In this document: in pieces, positions 6,647-14,067 of the stretch
Layout: every line of letters starts with the position of its first letter
Numbering within the stretch: position 1 is the first letter of the stretch
Origin: a virus
IMG/VR virus record: IMGVR_UViG_3300042397_000002
Coordinates: 1 to 23,747 of that record
Strand: one strand, 5' to 3'
Length of the DNA stretch: 23,747 nt
Translations under genes and position numbers: made by a program
Notes under the pieces: model-generated
The model's database searches: none
Seen by the model: the letters and a program-made list of their open reading frames with translations, nothing else
Told to the model about the DNA's origin: nothing

Positions 6647-6660
6647 GGCAGATCAAGAAA

Positions 6661-6843
6661 ATGACCAAACAAAGAGAAACTCCAAACTTCGCAACATGGC
6701 AACATGACACGCTGGCCAAGTTTGCAACTGAGGTCTACATCCGACTCCAAGATGAGCAGGCCGCGAACGAGCAACTCAGGATGGATTTAAAAGATGCCAT
6801 GAAACTAGCGCGAATCGAAAACATGAAGGACAATGCAGCATGA
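6661..6843 (+). CDS. Small helical phage protein of unknown function
   Basis: A 60-aa protein, mostly helical and charged, with NFATWQHDTLAKFATEVYIR near the N-terminus and a heptad-like LQDEQAANEQLRMDLKDAMK stretch that could form a short coiled coil. The Shine-Dalgarno sequence is weak (an AAGAAA stretch just before ATG). The stop TGA overlaps the terminase small subunit start (ATGA, 6840-6843), which supports real translation. Similar small proteins occur just before terminase genes in related phages as far as I remember; no function is known. It contains no cysteine cluster, membrane segment or clear DNA-binding motif. Confidence 0.65.
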   Translation: MTKQRETPNFATWQHDTLAKFATEVYIRLQDEQAANEQLRMDLKDAMKLARIENMKDNAA

Positions 6844-7292
6844 CCACAAAATCACACAAAGCAAAAGCGCCAACCAAGCGAACTAAGCCTGGCAGTGAAG
6901 ACCGAGCCGTGATCAGCCAGATGGTGCTTGAAGGAATGCGAAGCGGCCTGAGCGCTTTCAAAGCATGTCAAGCAGCTGGTGTTCCTCAAAGCACTTTCTT
7001 ACGGTGGGTGGATGATGATGCTATCCTTGCGGAGAATTACGCGCGCGCGAGGGAAGACCTGATCGAACGCATGGCCACAGAGATCATGGAGATCAGCGAT
7101 CAAGACGTTGGCGTGGCCGTTGATGGCAAGAAAGACTGGGCGGCAGTGCAAAAGCACAGGCTTCAAGTCGACACACGCAAATGGCTGTTGTCCAAACTAG
7201 CCCCAAAGAAGTTTGGCGACAAGATCGAAGTTTCTGGCGATCCAGCCAATCCCTTGGTGCAAAGAATTGAGCGCGTGGTCGTCAAAGCATGA
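6840..7292 (+). CDS. Terminase small subunit
   Basis: A 150-aa protein with a basic N-terminal tail (KSHKAKAPTKRTKPG), then a helix-turn-helix: AVISQMVLEGMRSG and FKACQAAGVPQSTFLRWVDD (about residues 40-59), the DNA-recognition part that binds the packaging start site. The C-terminal part contains VDTRKWLLSKLAPKKFGDKI, a very common signature of phage small terminases, and ends in a short strand-rich tail presumed to contact the large subunit. Small terminase rings select phage DNA and regulate the large subunit. Length is close to the 162 aa of P22 gp3, though the sequence type is different. It is coupled by ATGA overlaps to the genes on both sides. Confidence 0.88.
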   Translation: MTTKSHKAKAPTKRTKPGSEDRAVISQMVLEGMRSGLSAFKACQAAGVPQSTFLRWVDDDAILAENYARAREDLIERMATEIMEISDQDVGVAVDGKKDWAAVQKHRLQVDTRKWLLSKLAPKKFGDKIEVSGDPANPLVQRIERVVVKA

Positions 7293-8512
7293 CAGTTCTA
7301 CAGCTTCCAACTCCTGAATGGGCATTGCCCTTGCTGGAGCCAAGCCGCTACAAAGGCGCTTGGGGTGGCCGAGGCTCTGGCAAGTCCCACATGTTTGCTG
7401 AGCTGATGATCGAGGCCCACATCATGGACCAGAAGCGCAGAAGCGTCTGCGTGCGTGAAATCCAGAAGTCACTTAACCAGTCGGTCAAGCGCCTGCTCGA
7501 AATGAAAATCGAGCAAATGAACGCTGGCGCATACTTCGAGGTGCAAGAGGCCGTGATCAAGTCCAAGAAGGGCGATGGCATGATCATCTTCCAAGGCATG
7601 CAAAACCACACAGCCGACTCGATAAAGTCGCTCGAAGGATACGACTGCGCTTGGGTGGAGGAGGCTCAAAGCCTGAGCCAGACCAGCCTCGACCTGCTGC
7701 GGCCAACCATCCGCAAGCCAGATTCTGAGCTGTGGTTTACATGGAACCCGCGCCAGCAGAACGACCCTGTCGACTTCCTGCTGCGCGGTCCAACACCACC
7801 AAAAGACGCGCAGGTCTTGAAGGTCAACTTCACCGACAACCCTTGGTTTCCACAAGTCCTGCGCGATGAGATGGAGTACGACAAGAGGCGTGACCCAGAC
7901 AAATACCAGCATGTCTGGATGGGAAGCTACCTCACAAACAGCAACACCAGGGTGTTCAAGAACTGGCGCGTCGAGGACTTCGAAGCACCACCAGACGCAA
8001 TCCACCGGCTCGGTGCAGACTGGGGATTCGCGGTCGACCCGACCACACTGGTGCGCTGCCATATCATTGGCCGCACGCTCTACATCGACTACGAGGCCTA
8101 CATGGTCGGCTGCGAGATCGTCAACACGCCTGAGCTGTTCATGCAGGTGCCCGAGGCCGAGAAGTGGCCAATCGTGGCCGACTCAGCCAGGCCAGAGACG
8201 ATCAGTCACATGAAAAAGAATGGCTTTCCAAAGATCATGACAGCGGTCAAAGGTCCGAAGTCGGTCGAGGAAGGCATCGAGTTTTTGAAGAACTACGACA
8301 TCGTGGTGCACCCTCGATGCATCCACACCATTGACGAGCTGACGTTGTACAGTTACAAGCAAGACCCACTGACTGGCAAAATCTTGCCGGTGCTCGAAGA
8401 CAAGAAAAACCACGTGATTGATGCCCTGCGTTATGCCTGCGAAGGTGTCAGGCGTGCAGCCATCACGAAGCCTGCAACATTCACTCCATTGCCAAATGTA
8501 AAGAAATGGTGA
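7289..8512 (+). CDS. Terminase large subunit (packaging ATPase-nuclease)
   Basis: A 407-aa packaging motor protein. The N-terminal ATPase has Walker A GGRGSGKS (residues 26-33), and a Walker B strand with the catalytic glutamates in CAWVEEA (Glu124-Glu125), followed by the coupling-type strand ELWFTWNP. The C-terminal RNase H-like nuclease carries the three metal-binding aspartates: Asp244 in GADWGFAVD, Asp298 in IVADSARPE and Asp378 in HVIDALRYA. The protein translocates DNA into the prohead and cuts headfuls or ends. It is shorter than P22 gp2 (499 aa) and looks more like the PBSX/Terminase_3 type, so packaging and capsid modules may have different histories. It overlaps the small subunit (ATGA, 7289-7292). 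Confidence 0.95.
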   Translation: MTVLQLPTPEWALPLLEPSRYKGAWGGRGSGKSHMFAELMIEAHIMDQKRRSVCVREIQKSLNQSVKRLLEMKIEQMNAGAYFEVQEAVIKSKKGDGMIIFQGMQNHTADSIKSLEGYDCAWVEEAQSLSQTSLDLLRPTIRKPDSELWFTWNPRQQNDPVDFLLRGPTPPKDAQVLKVNFTDNPWFPQVLRDEMEYDKRRDPDKYQHVWMGSYLTNSNTRVFKNWRVEDFEAPPDAIHRLGADWGFAVDPTTLVRCHIIGRTLYIDYEAYMVGCEIVNTPELFMQVPEAEKWPIVADSARPETISHMKKNGFPKIMTAVKGPKSVEEGIEFLKNYDIVVHPRCIHTIDELTLYSYKQDPLTGKILPVLEDKKNHVIDALRYACEGVRRAAITKPATFTPLPNVKKW

Positions 8513-8539
8513 GAAAATCACACAAAATGAGGATATAAC

Positions 8540-10600
8540 ATGGCCCGACTCTCAAACGATCAACGCCTTGCGAACCTGCACGACGAAGCTCTCGCGCAAT
8601 TCGATGATGTGCAAAGCGCACTGCGCGACGAGCGCTTGCAATGCCTGCAAGACAGACGCTTCTACTCCCTAGCAGGCAGCCAGTGGGAAGGCCCACTCTG
8701 GGACCAGTACGAGAACAAACCCAAGTTCGAGGTCAACAAGATCATGCTGGCCGTGATCCGAGTGGTCAACGAATATCGCAACAACCGCATCACTGTGGAC
8801 TTTGTCTCCAAAGATGGCGCTGAGAACGACAAACTGGCCGAGGTCTGCGATGGCCTCTACCGAGCCGATGAGCAGGCATCAGTAGCCGATGAAGCCTACG
8901 ACAACGCCTTCGAGGAAGCGGTCGGTGGCGGCATTGGTGCATGGCGCTTGCGCACCGTCTACGAAAACGAGGAAGACCCAGAGGACGATCGTCAGCGCAT
9001 CCGCATCGAGCCGATCTTTGACGCTGACAGCTCGGTGTTCTTTGACCTTGGTGCAAAGCGCCAAGACAAGTCCGATGCCAAGTTCTGCTTTGTCGTCACA
9101 TCGATGACGCGCCAGGCATACAAAGAAACATGGGGCGATGACCCGACCGACTGGCCAAAGATCATCCACCAGTACGAATTCGACTGGTGCACACCCGATG
9201 TGGTTTATGTGGCCGAGTACTACAAGGTCGAGGAAAAGACCGAGACAATCCGCATCTTCCAGACCATCACAGGAGAGGAAGAACGCTACACCAAAGACGA
9301 CTTTGACAAGGATGAAACGCTGGAAGAAACACTGGCAGCCATCGGCACAGTCGAGGTGCGCCAGCGCAGGATCAAGACAAAGCGCGTGCACAAGTACATC
9401 ATGTCGGGCGGCAAGGTGCTCGAAGACGCAGGATACATTGCAGGCAAGTGCATCCCGATCGTGGTCGTTTACGGCAAGCGCTGGTTTGTCGACAACGTCG
9501 AGCGATGCATGGGCCATGTGCGTCTGGCCAAGGATGCCCAGCGCCTCAAGAACATGCAGCTGTCCAAGCTGGGCGAGATCAGCGCCTTGTCCTCAGTCGA
9601 GAAGCCAATCCTCACGCCTGAGCAGGTCGCTGGCCACCAAGTCATGTGGGCCGAGGACAACCTCAAGGACTATCCGTACCTGCTGATCAACCCGATCACC
9701 GACCAGAACGGCAACCAGGCAGTCAGCGGTCCAGTGGCTTACACCAGATCGGCAGCCATCCCACCTGCAATGGCCGCGCTCTTGCAGATCACCGAAACCG
9801 ACATGCAGGACATTCTGGGCAACCCAGCTGGCGCAGACAAAATGGTCAGCAACATCTCAGGCAAGGCCGTGGAGATGATTCAGGCCCGAGTCGATGGCCA
9901 AGCCTTCATCTACATGAGCAACTTTGCCAAGGGCATGAAGCGATGCGGTGAAATATGGTTGTCGATGGCCAAGGACATCTACACCGAAGACAAGCGCAAG
10001 ATGAAGACCATCGCGCCAACTGGCGAGGCTGGCTTGGTCGAGCTGATGCAGCCAACCATCGATCAGGAAACTGGCGAAGTGGTCATGGCCAACGACCTGA
10101 CCAGCGCCACATTCGATGTGATCGCAGACGTTGGACCATCGAGCAGCACCAAGCGACAGGCAACCGTCCGCGCCCTGACCGGCATGCTCCAGATCACTCA
10201 AGACCCAGAGACAGCTCAGGTGCTGACCGCAATGGCCATGATGAACATGGAAGGCGAAGGCGTGGGCGATGCCAATGCTTACTTCCGCAAGAAGCTCCTG
10301 CGCATGGGTGTGGTCAAGCCAACCGACATGGAAGCCGAAGAACTCATGGCCGAAATGCAGGGCAAGCCCCAAGACCCGAATGCCATGTACCTGCAAGCCG
10401 CAGCTGAGAATGAAACTGCCAAGGCAGCCAAAGCCAGAGCCGACACCGTCGAAACCGTGGCCAGCGCAGAACTCAAACGCGCTCAAACACTGGAGACTTT
10501 GGGCAAGGTCGACGAGACAGCGCAGAACATGGCGCTCACAAATGCAGAGGCAGTGCAACAAATTTTGCAAGGCCAAATCGTTCAACCAGTTGTAAGATGA
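8540..10600 (+). CDS. P22-type portal protein
   Basis: A 686-aa protein (P22 gp1 is 725 aa) whose sequence pattern matches P22-like portals: N-terminal wing region with LANLHDEALAQFDDVQSALR, WEGPLWDQYENKPKFEVNKI and IRVVNEYRNNRITVDFVSKD, a long mixed core, and a C-terminal helical barrel region (NETAKAAKARADTVETVASA onward, roughly residues 628-686) rich in Ala, Glu and Gln. Twelve copies form the ring through which DNA enters and leaves the head. A GAGG ribosome binding site sits 7 nt before the ATG. The C-terminal barrel is shorter than in P22. The gene ends with ATGA, which also starts a 19-codon frame of doubtful meaning. Confidence 0.93.
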   Translation: MARLSNDQRLANLHDEALAQFDDVQSALRDERLQCLQDRRFYSLAGSQWEGPLWDQYENKPKFEVNKIMLAVIRVVNEYRNNRITVDFVSKDGAENDKLAEVCDGLYRADEQASVADEAYDNAFEEAVGGGIGAWRLRTVYENEEDPEDDRQRIRIEPIFDADSSVFFDLGAKRQDKSDAKFCFVVTSMTRQAYKETWGDDPTDWPKIIHQYEFDWCTPDVVYVAEYYKVEEKTETIRIFQTITGEEERYTKDDFDKDETLEETLAAIGTVEVRQRRIKTKRVHKYIMSGGKVLEDAGYIAGKCIPIVVVYGKRWFVDNVERCMGHVRLAKDAQRLKNMQLSKLGEISALSSVEKPILTPEQVAGHQVMWAEDNLKDYPYLLINPITDQNGNQAVSGPVAYTRSAAIPPAMAALLQITETDMQDILGNPAGADKMVSNISGKAVEMIQARVDGQAFIYMSNFAKGMKRCGEIWLSMAKDIYTEDKRKMKTIAPTGEAGLVELMQPTIDQETGEVVMANDLTSATFDVIADVGPSSSTKRQATVRALTGMLQITQDPETAQVLTAMAMMNMEGEGVGDANAYFRKKLLRMGVVKPTDMEAEELMAEMQGKPQDPNAMYLQAAAENETAKAAKARADTVETVASAELKRAQTLETLGKVDETAQNMALTNAEAVQQILQGQIVQPVVR

Positions 10601-10624
10601 ACGAAAAAGCGAGAGAATGTGATA

Positions 10625-10655
10625 AACGGCATCCACCCAGCCGTTCTAATGGGTG
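10625..10655 (+). promoter_or_regulatory. Candidate H-type RNA pseudoknot upstream of scaffold gene
   Basis: Stem 1 is AACGGC (10625-10630) with GCCGTT (10640-10645). Inside its loop, CACCCA (10634-10639) pairs perfectly with TGGGTG (10650-10655) downstream, giving stem 2. Linkers are ATC (3 nt), none, and CTAA (4 nt), sterically suitable for a classic H-type fold. The element lies in the portal-scaffold gap, 8 nt before the AGGG Shine-Dalgarno (10664-10667) of the scaffold gene. A role in translational control is inference; P22 scaffold synthesis is known to be autoregulated. Confidence 0.55.
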
Positions 10656-10674
10656 AGTTTGATAGGGTCAGAAG

Positions 10675-11571
10675 ATGAACACAAAGGCAGTATCAGGAGA
10701 AGAAAACCAAGACGATGACACCATCGTCATTGAGGACGAAGGCCAAAGCACTGAGCAAACCACCGATGAGCACAAATCCATCGATGACCAGGGCGAAGAC
10801 CAGAAAACCGAAGATGGCGAAGGCGACAGCGACGAGGTGATCGTATCCATTGGTGAGGAAGCGCCACCTCCCGAAGAACAGACTCATGCGCCTGAATGGG
10901 TACGCGAGCTGCGTAAGACGAACAGAGAATTGCAACGGCAAAACCGTGAACTGCAAGGCAAGCTGCAAAGCACCGCACAGACTGAGACCAAGCCGGTCGT
11001 GCTGGGCAAGAAGCCAAGTCTTGAAGAACACGACTATGACGCTGACAAATTCGAGGCAGCACTGGCTGATTGGTTTGAGCGCAAGCGACAAGCCGATGAA
11101 GCCCAAGCCAAGCAAGAAGCTGAAGTTATGAATCAGCAAAAAGCATGGCAAGCCAAACTGGATGGCTACGGCAAGGCGAAAGCCGAGCTGAGAGTCAAAG
11201 ATTTTGAAGACGCTGAGGCCGTGGCCCAAGAGTTGTTCAACATCACCCAGCAAGGCGTGGTGCTCCAAGGTGCAGATAATCCTGCGCTCGTCATCTACGC
11301 ACTCGGCAAGAACCCAAAGAAAGCCAAAGAGCTGTCCGACATTAAAGACCCTGTAAAGTTTGCCTTTGCGGTAGCGAAACTGGAGAAAGAATTGAAAGTT
11401 ACAAACCGTAAGGCAGCCCCGCCACCCGAGAGAATCGTGTCAGGAACTGGCCGAGTATCTGGGGCGGTGGACTCAACCCTCGAACGGCTGCGAGAAGAAG
11501 CGGCTCGTACTGGCAACATGACGAAAGTCATCCAGTACAAGGCGCAGAAGCGAGCAGCTTCATCTAAATGA
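10675..11571 (+). CDS. Scaffolding protein
   Basis: A 298-aa, highly charged, helix-rich protein directly between portal and coat genes, the P22 gene 8 position (gp8 is 303 aa). The first 75 residues are extremely acidic (runs of Glu, Asp, Gln, Thr), then a coiled-coil-like segment ELRKTNRELQRQNRELQGKL (about 78-97), a long helical middle rich in Lys/Glu/Ala, and a basic C-terminal helix-turn-helix-like end LREEAARTGNMTKVIQYKAQ with further Lys/Arg. In P22 the basic C-terminal hairpin of the scaffold binds coat protein, and this tail fits that role. The protein should direct prohead assembly and leave before or during packaging. An AGGG site lies 7 nt before the ATG, with a candidate pseudoknot further upstream. 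Confidence 0.88.
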   Translation: MNTKAVSGEENQDDDTIVIEDEGQSTEQTTDEHKSIDDQGEDQKTEDGEGDSDEVIVSIGEEAPPPEEQTHAPEWVRELRKTNRELQRQNRELQGKLQSTAQTETKPVVLGKKPSLEEHDYDADKFEAALADWFERKRQADEAQAKQEAEVMNQQKAWQAKLDGYGKAKAELRVKDFEDAEAVAQELFNITQQGVVLQGADNPALVIYALGKNPKKAKELSDIKDPVKFAFAVAKLEKELKVTNRKAAPPPERIVSGTGRVSGAVDSTLERLREEAARTGNMTKVIQYKAQKRAASSK

Positions 11572-11588
11572 TTTTTTAAGGAAATACC

Positions 11589-12881
11589 ATGTCCAATAGT
11601 TTCTCAAAAGAAGAGCGCGTTGCGTTTGAAGACCTCCTCGAAGGCTTCCAAGACGCGCTGGTTTTGTCTCGTCATGTCAACATCTACAACACAGATCAGA
11701 CAATGATGGAACGCGCCAACAACACCATCTGGCGTCCCCAACCCTACATCGCTCAGTCCATCAACAGCACGCCTGGTCAGAGCATTGCTGGCCAATACCA
11801 AGGCATGACTCAGTTGGCCGTTCCAGCTAGCTTGAACTACAGCCAGACTGTGCCTTGGGAAATGACTGCCCTCGAGTTGCGCGATGCATTGCAAGAAGGC
11901 CGTTTGGGTGAGAGCGCCAAGCAAAAGTTGGCCTCTGACATCAACGTGGCCATCATGAGCTCGGCTGCAAACCTCGGCTCTTTGGTTGTGCCTATCGGTG
12001 GCGCTGCTGGTGACTATGACGATGTCTCTTTGTGCGACACCATCATGAACGAGCAAGGTGTTCCTGACTACGATCGTTTCATGGCTTTGTCTAGCCGTGA
12101 CTACAACGGTCTGGCCGGTAACTTGTCTCAAGCCAGCCGTTCGTTCGGCAATGCCAAGTCTGACAAGGCATACGAGCGCAACTACGTTGGCATGGTCGCA
12201 GGTTTCGACACCTACAAGATGGACTACGCAAACCGCTTGGCAGCTGCTGCTGGCACTAGCAAGACCATTGACACAAACGGCTCTAACACACAAGCGAACT
12301 ACGCTCCTCAAGCCACTTCCACAGCTGTGGGCGGCCAGATCAACGTGGACAACCGCTTCCAGACCGTGACCGTGAACAGCACCACCGGCATTGCTGCTGG
12401 CGATGCATTCAAGATCGCTGAAGTCTACGCTGTGCACCACATCACCAAGCAAAGCACTGGTCAGTTGAAGACTTTCCGTGTTGTGTCTGTTGATTCTGGC
12501 ACTACCATGACCATCACGCCTCCAATCATCGGTGCTCAAACCATCGGTGGCACAGGCCCAACAGACGCTCAGTTGCAGTACAAGAACGTGGAAGTTGCCA
12601 TCGCAGCCGATGCAGCCGCAATCACTTTCTTGAACGCCAACGCAGCTTCTGTGAACGTGTTCTGGCAGCGTGACTCCTTGGAAATCTTGCCTGGCCGTTA
12701 CGCAGTGCCCTCTGACGCTGGTGTCGCAGTGATGCGTGCAAGCACAGACCAAGGCATTGAGTTGGTCTTGCAAAAGTGGTACGACATCAACAGCATGACG
12801 ATCAAGTATCGTATGGACACGCTATTTGGTGTGGTCAACAAGAACCCCGAGATGTCCGGCATCTTGTTGTTCAACCAGTAA
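11589..12881 (+). CDS. Major capsid (coat) protein, P22 gp5 type
   Basis: A 430-aa coat protein, the same length as P22 gp5, following the scaffold gene. The N-terminus (SFSKEERVAFEDLLEGFQDA) and TIWRPQPYIAQSINSTPGQS are typical of the P22 coat family, an HK97 fold with an inserted I-domain; the strand-rich segment around residues 225-330 (TAVGGQINVDNRFQTVTVNS onward) would be in or near that insertion. The C-terminal part NSMTIKYRMDTLFGVVNKNP is also family-typical. A strong AAGGA site lies 6 nt before ATG. Codon use differs visibly from neighbours: leucine is mostly TTG, with many TCT, GCT and CGT codons, whereas portal and terminase favour CTG/CTC. This probably reflects high expression. 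A strong terminator follows. Confidence 0.95.
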   Translation: MSNSFSKEERVAFEDLLEGFQDALVLSRHVNIYNTDQTMMERANNTIWRPQPYIAQSINSTPGQSIAGQYQGMTQLAVPASLNYSQTVPWEMTALELRDALQEGRLGESAKQKLASDINVAIMSSAANLGSLVVPIGGAAGDYDDVSLCDTIMNEQGVPDYDRFMALSSRDYNGLAGNLSQASRSFGNAKSDKAYERNYVGMVAGFDTYKMDYANRLAAAAGTSKTIDTNGSNTQANYAPQATSTAVGGQINVDNRFQTVTVNSTTGIAAGDAFKIAEVYAVHHITKQSTGQLKTFRVVSVDSGTTMTITPPIIGAQTIGGTGPTDAQLQYKNVEVAIAADAAAITFLNANAASVNVFWQRDSLEILPGRYAVPSDAGVAVMRASTDQGIELVLQKWYDINSMTIKYRMDTLFGVVNKNPEMSGILLFNQ

Positions 12882-12896
12882 TCTGGCCAAAAGACT

Positions 12897-12918
12897 GGGG
12901 GGCTTCGGCCCCCCTTTT
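12897..12918 (+). terminator. Intrinsic terminator after the coat gene
   Basis: GGGGGGC-TTCG-GCCCCCC forms a perfect 7-bp GC stem closed by a stable TTCG tetraloop, followed by TTTT (12915-12918) and then CC. It lies 15 bp after the coat stop. The short T-run suggests partial read-through, which would let coat be made in excess over the downstream tail genes while keeping a single late transcript. Confidence 0.88.
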
Positions 12919-12934
12919 CCAATAGGAGATCACC

Positions 12935-13105
12935 ATGCCATTGACCAAAGGTTATTCAAGCAAATCCATCGGCAAGAACATCAAAGCCGAGAAAAAAGCA
13001 GGCAAGCCAATGAAGCAGGCTGTGGCCATCGCATTGAATGTGGCCACCAAAGCAGCCAAGGCCGCAGGAAAGCCCAGCAAAGCGCCAAAAAAGGCCATGA
13101 AATGA
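12935..13105 (+). CDS. Small lysine-rich phage protein (56 aa)
   Basis: A 56-aa basic protein starting MPLTKGYSSKSIGKNIKAEK, with the motif GKPMKQAVAIALNVATKAA in the middle and a Lys/Ala/Pro-rich tail. The pattern KGYS-(x)-I-x-x-NI ... QAVAIAL is common in small phage proteins of unknown role. AGGAG sits 6-7 nt before the ATG at 12935. The stop overlaps the next start (ATGA, 13102-13105). It carries about one Lys in three residues and almost no acidic residues, so nucleic-acid binding or packaging with DNA is plausible but unproven. It is the first gene after the coat terminator. Confidence 0.75.
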   Translation: MPLTKGYSSKSIGKNIKAEKKAGKPMKQAVAIALNVATKAAKAAGKPSKAPKKAMK

Positions 13106-13278
13106 AAGCTGGTCTCTATGCCAACATTCACGCCAAGCGTGAGCGCATTGCAGACCAGAAGGCCGCAGGCAAAACGCCTGAGCGCATGCGCAAGCCAGGC
13201 ACAAAGGGCGCACCTACTGCCGCAGCTTTCAAAGCCGCAGCAAAAACAGCAAAGCCCATGAAAAGAAAGGCCAAATGA
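13102..13278 (+). CDS. Second small basic phage protein (58 aa)
   Basis: A 58-aa basic protein beginning MKAGLYANIHAKRERIADQK, then ERMRKPGTKGAPTAAAFKAA and an Ala/Lys tail. The segment GLYANIHAKR...RMRKPG.KGAPT.AAF is, from memory, a recurring pattern in phage genomes, placed next to virion genes. I chose the ATG at 13102 over a far upstream ATG in the same frame, because the latter would read through the coat gene and terminator, while 13102 overlaps the preceding stop in ATGA. Its own stop overlaps the next gene likewise (13275-13278). Function unknown; basic charge suggests nucleic-acid contact. Confidence 0.72.
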   Translation: MKAGLYANIHAKRERIADQKAAGKTPERMRKPGTKGAPTAAAFKAAAKTAKPMKRKAK

Positions 13279-13571
13279 TGGAAGCCATCATTCTCATGCC
13301 AAGGTACGCAAAGAATAGAAAACCTGTCAAGGTGCGCAAGCCATCCAAGCCAATCGACGGTATCAACCACAGATTGCTGCGCGAGCAGGCCGAGGCAGCA
13401 GCCAAAGCCGCAGAAGCTCAGGCTATCGTGCCAGAGGACGATGCATTGCCAACCCGCGAGGAACTTGAGGCAAAAGCCACAGAACTCGGAATTCGCTTTG
13501 ATGGTCGCACAAAAGACAAAAAACTGGGACAATTGATCCAAGACAGATTGTCTGAGAACACAGGAGAATGA
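13275..13571 (+). CDS. Small protein with HeH/SAP-like C-terminal motif
   Basis: A 98-aa protein. The N-terminus is very basic (RYAKNRKPVKVRKPSKPIDG), followed by an Ala/Glu-rich helix and a C-terminal segment REELEAKATELGIRFDGRTK-DKKLGQLI, which resembles the helix-extended-helix (HeH/LEM or SAP-like) motif found in small phage head and tail-associated proteins. The start at 13275 overlaps the preceding stop (ATGA); a later ATG at 13311 (MPRYAKNRK) is a possible alternative. It lies between the small basic proteins and the gp4-like gene. A role in head completion or DNA contact is possible; no firm assignment. Confidence 0.7.
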   Translation: MMEAIILMPRYAKNRKPVKVRKPSKPIDGINHRLLREQAEAAAKAAEAQAIVPEDDALPTREELEAKATELGIRFDGRTKDKKLGQLIQDRLSENTGE

Positions 13572-13572
13572 C

Positions 13573-14055
13573 ATGGGATGGACAAAACGCCAATTCGTCG
13601 CACAGGCCTTCGAGGAAATTGGTCTGGCCTCCTACGTCTTTGATCTGACACCAGAACAGTTGCAGTCTGCCCTGCGCAGGCTGGACACCATGATCGCAGC
13701 ATGGAATGCGCTTGGCATTCGCTTGGGCTATCCACTGCCATCAAGCCCCCAAGACAGTGATCTGGACGAAGAGACCAACGTGCCAGACAGCTCAAACGAG
13801 GCCATCTACACCAATTTGGCCATCAAGCTGGCCCCAAGCTATGGCAAGCAGGTCATGCCTGACACAAAGGCCACGGCCAAGGAGTCCTACAACACTCTGT
13901 TGTCGCGTGCGGCCATGCCAATGGAGCAACAACTGCCAAGCACGATGCCAGCAGGCGCAGGCAACAAGCCTTGGCGCGTATACGACAATCCTTTCATCCG
14001 TCCACCAGTCGATCCAGTCTTGGCCGGTCAAGATGGCCCCATCGAATACAACTGA
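13573..14055 (+). CDS. P22 gp4-like tail accessory (head-completion) factor
   Basis: A 160-aa protein (P22 gp4 is 166 aa) with the family pattern: N-terminal MGWTKRQFVAQAFEEIGLAS, ALRRLDTMIAAWNALGIRLG, then EAIYTNLAIKLAPSYGKQVM, and a C-terminal Pro-rich tail with PWRVYDNPFIRPPVDP. In P22, gp4 binds under the portal ring, helps close the packaged head and provides the platform for gp10; it also has muramidase activity in P22, but I cannot see conserved catalytic residues here. GGAG lies 6 nt before the ATG. It precedes the gp10 homologue by four genes, where P22 has them adjacent. Confidence 0.88.
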   Translation: MGWTKRQFVAQAFEEIGLASYVFDLTPEQLQSALRRLDTMIAAWNALGIRLGYPLPSSPQDSDLDEETNVPDSSNEAIYTNLAIKLAPSYGKQVMPDTKATAKESYNTLLSRAAMPMEQQLPSTMPAGAGNKPWRVYDNPFIRPPVDPVLAGQDGPIEYN

Positions 14056-14067
14056 GGAAACACAATC

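Larger units (their letters stand above)
6442..6660. other. Probable replication origin: DnaA boxes, iterons, hairpin
   Basis: This non-coding stretch directly follows the primase-helicase gene. It holds three identical perfect DnaA boxes (TTATCCACA, each followed by G) in the same orientation, two at the left end spaced 12 bp start to start and one at the right end; two clusters of tandem GGAACGG-type units; two copies of CAGTTCCCTTG (6513-6523 and 6578-6588); a GGAAC-GCA-GTTCC mini-palindrome (6507-6519); and a perfect 8-bp hairpin. A 62-codon frame crosses it but is made of these repeats and is not credible. The combination fits a theta-type origin using host DnaA to load the phage helicase. 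Confidence 0.65.

Noticed and set aside
12826-13278. 150-codon frame beginning inside the coat gene
   Set aside because: Its first two thirds are the coat gene, the terminator and the 56-aa gene in another frame; only the part from 13102 is credible.
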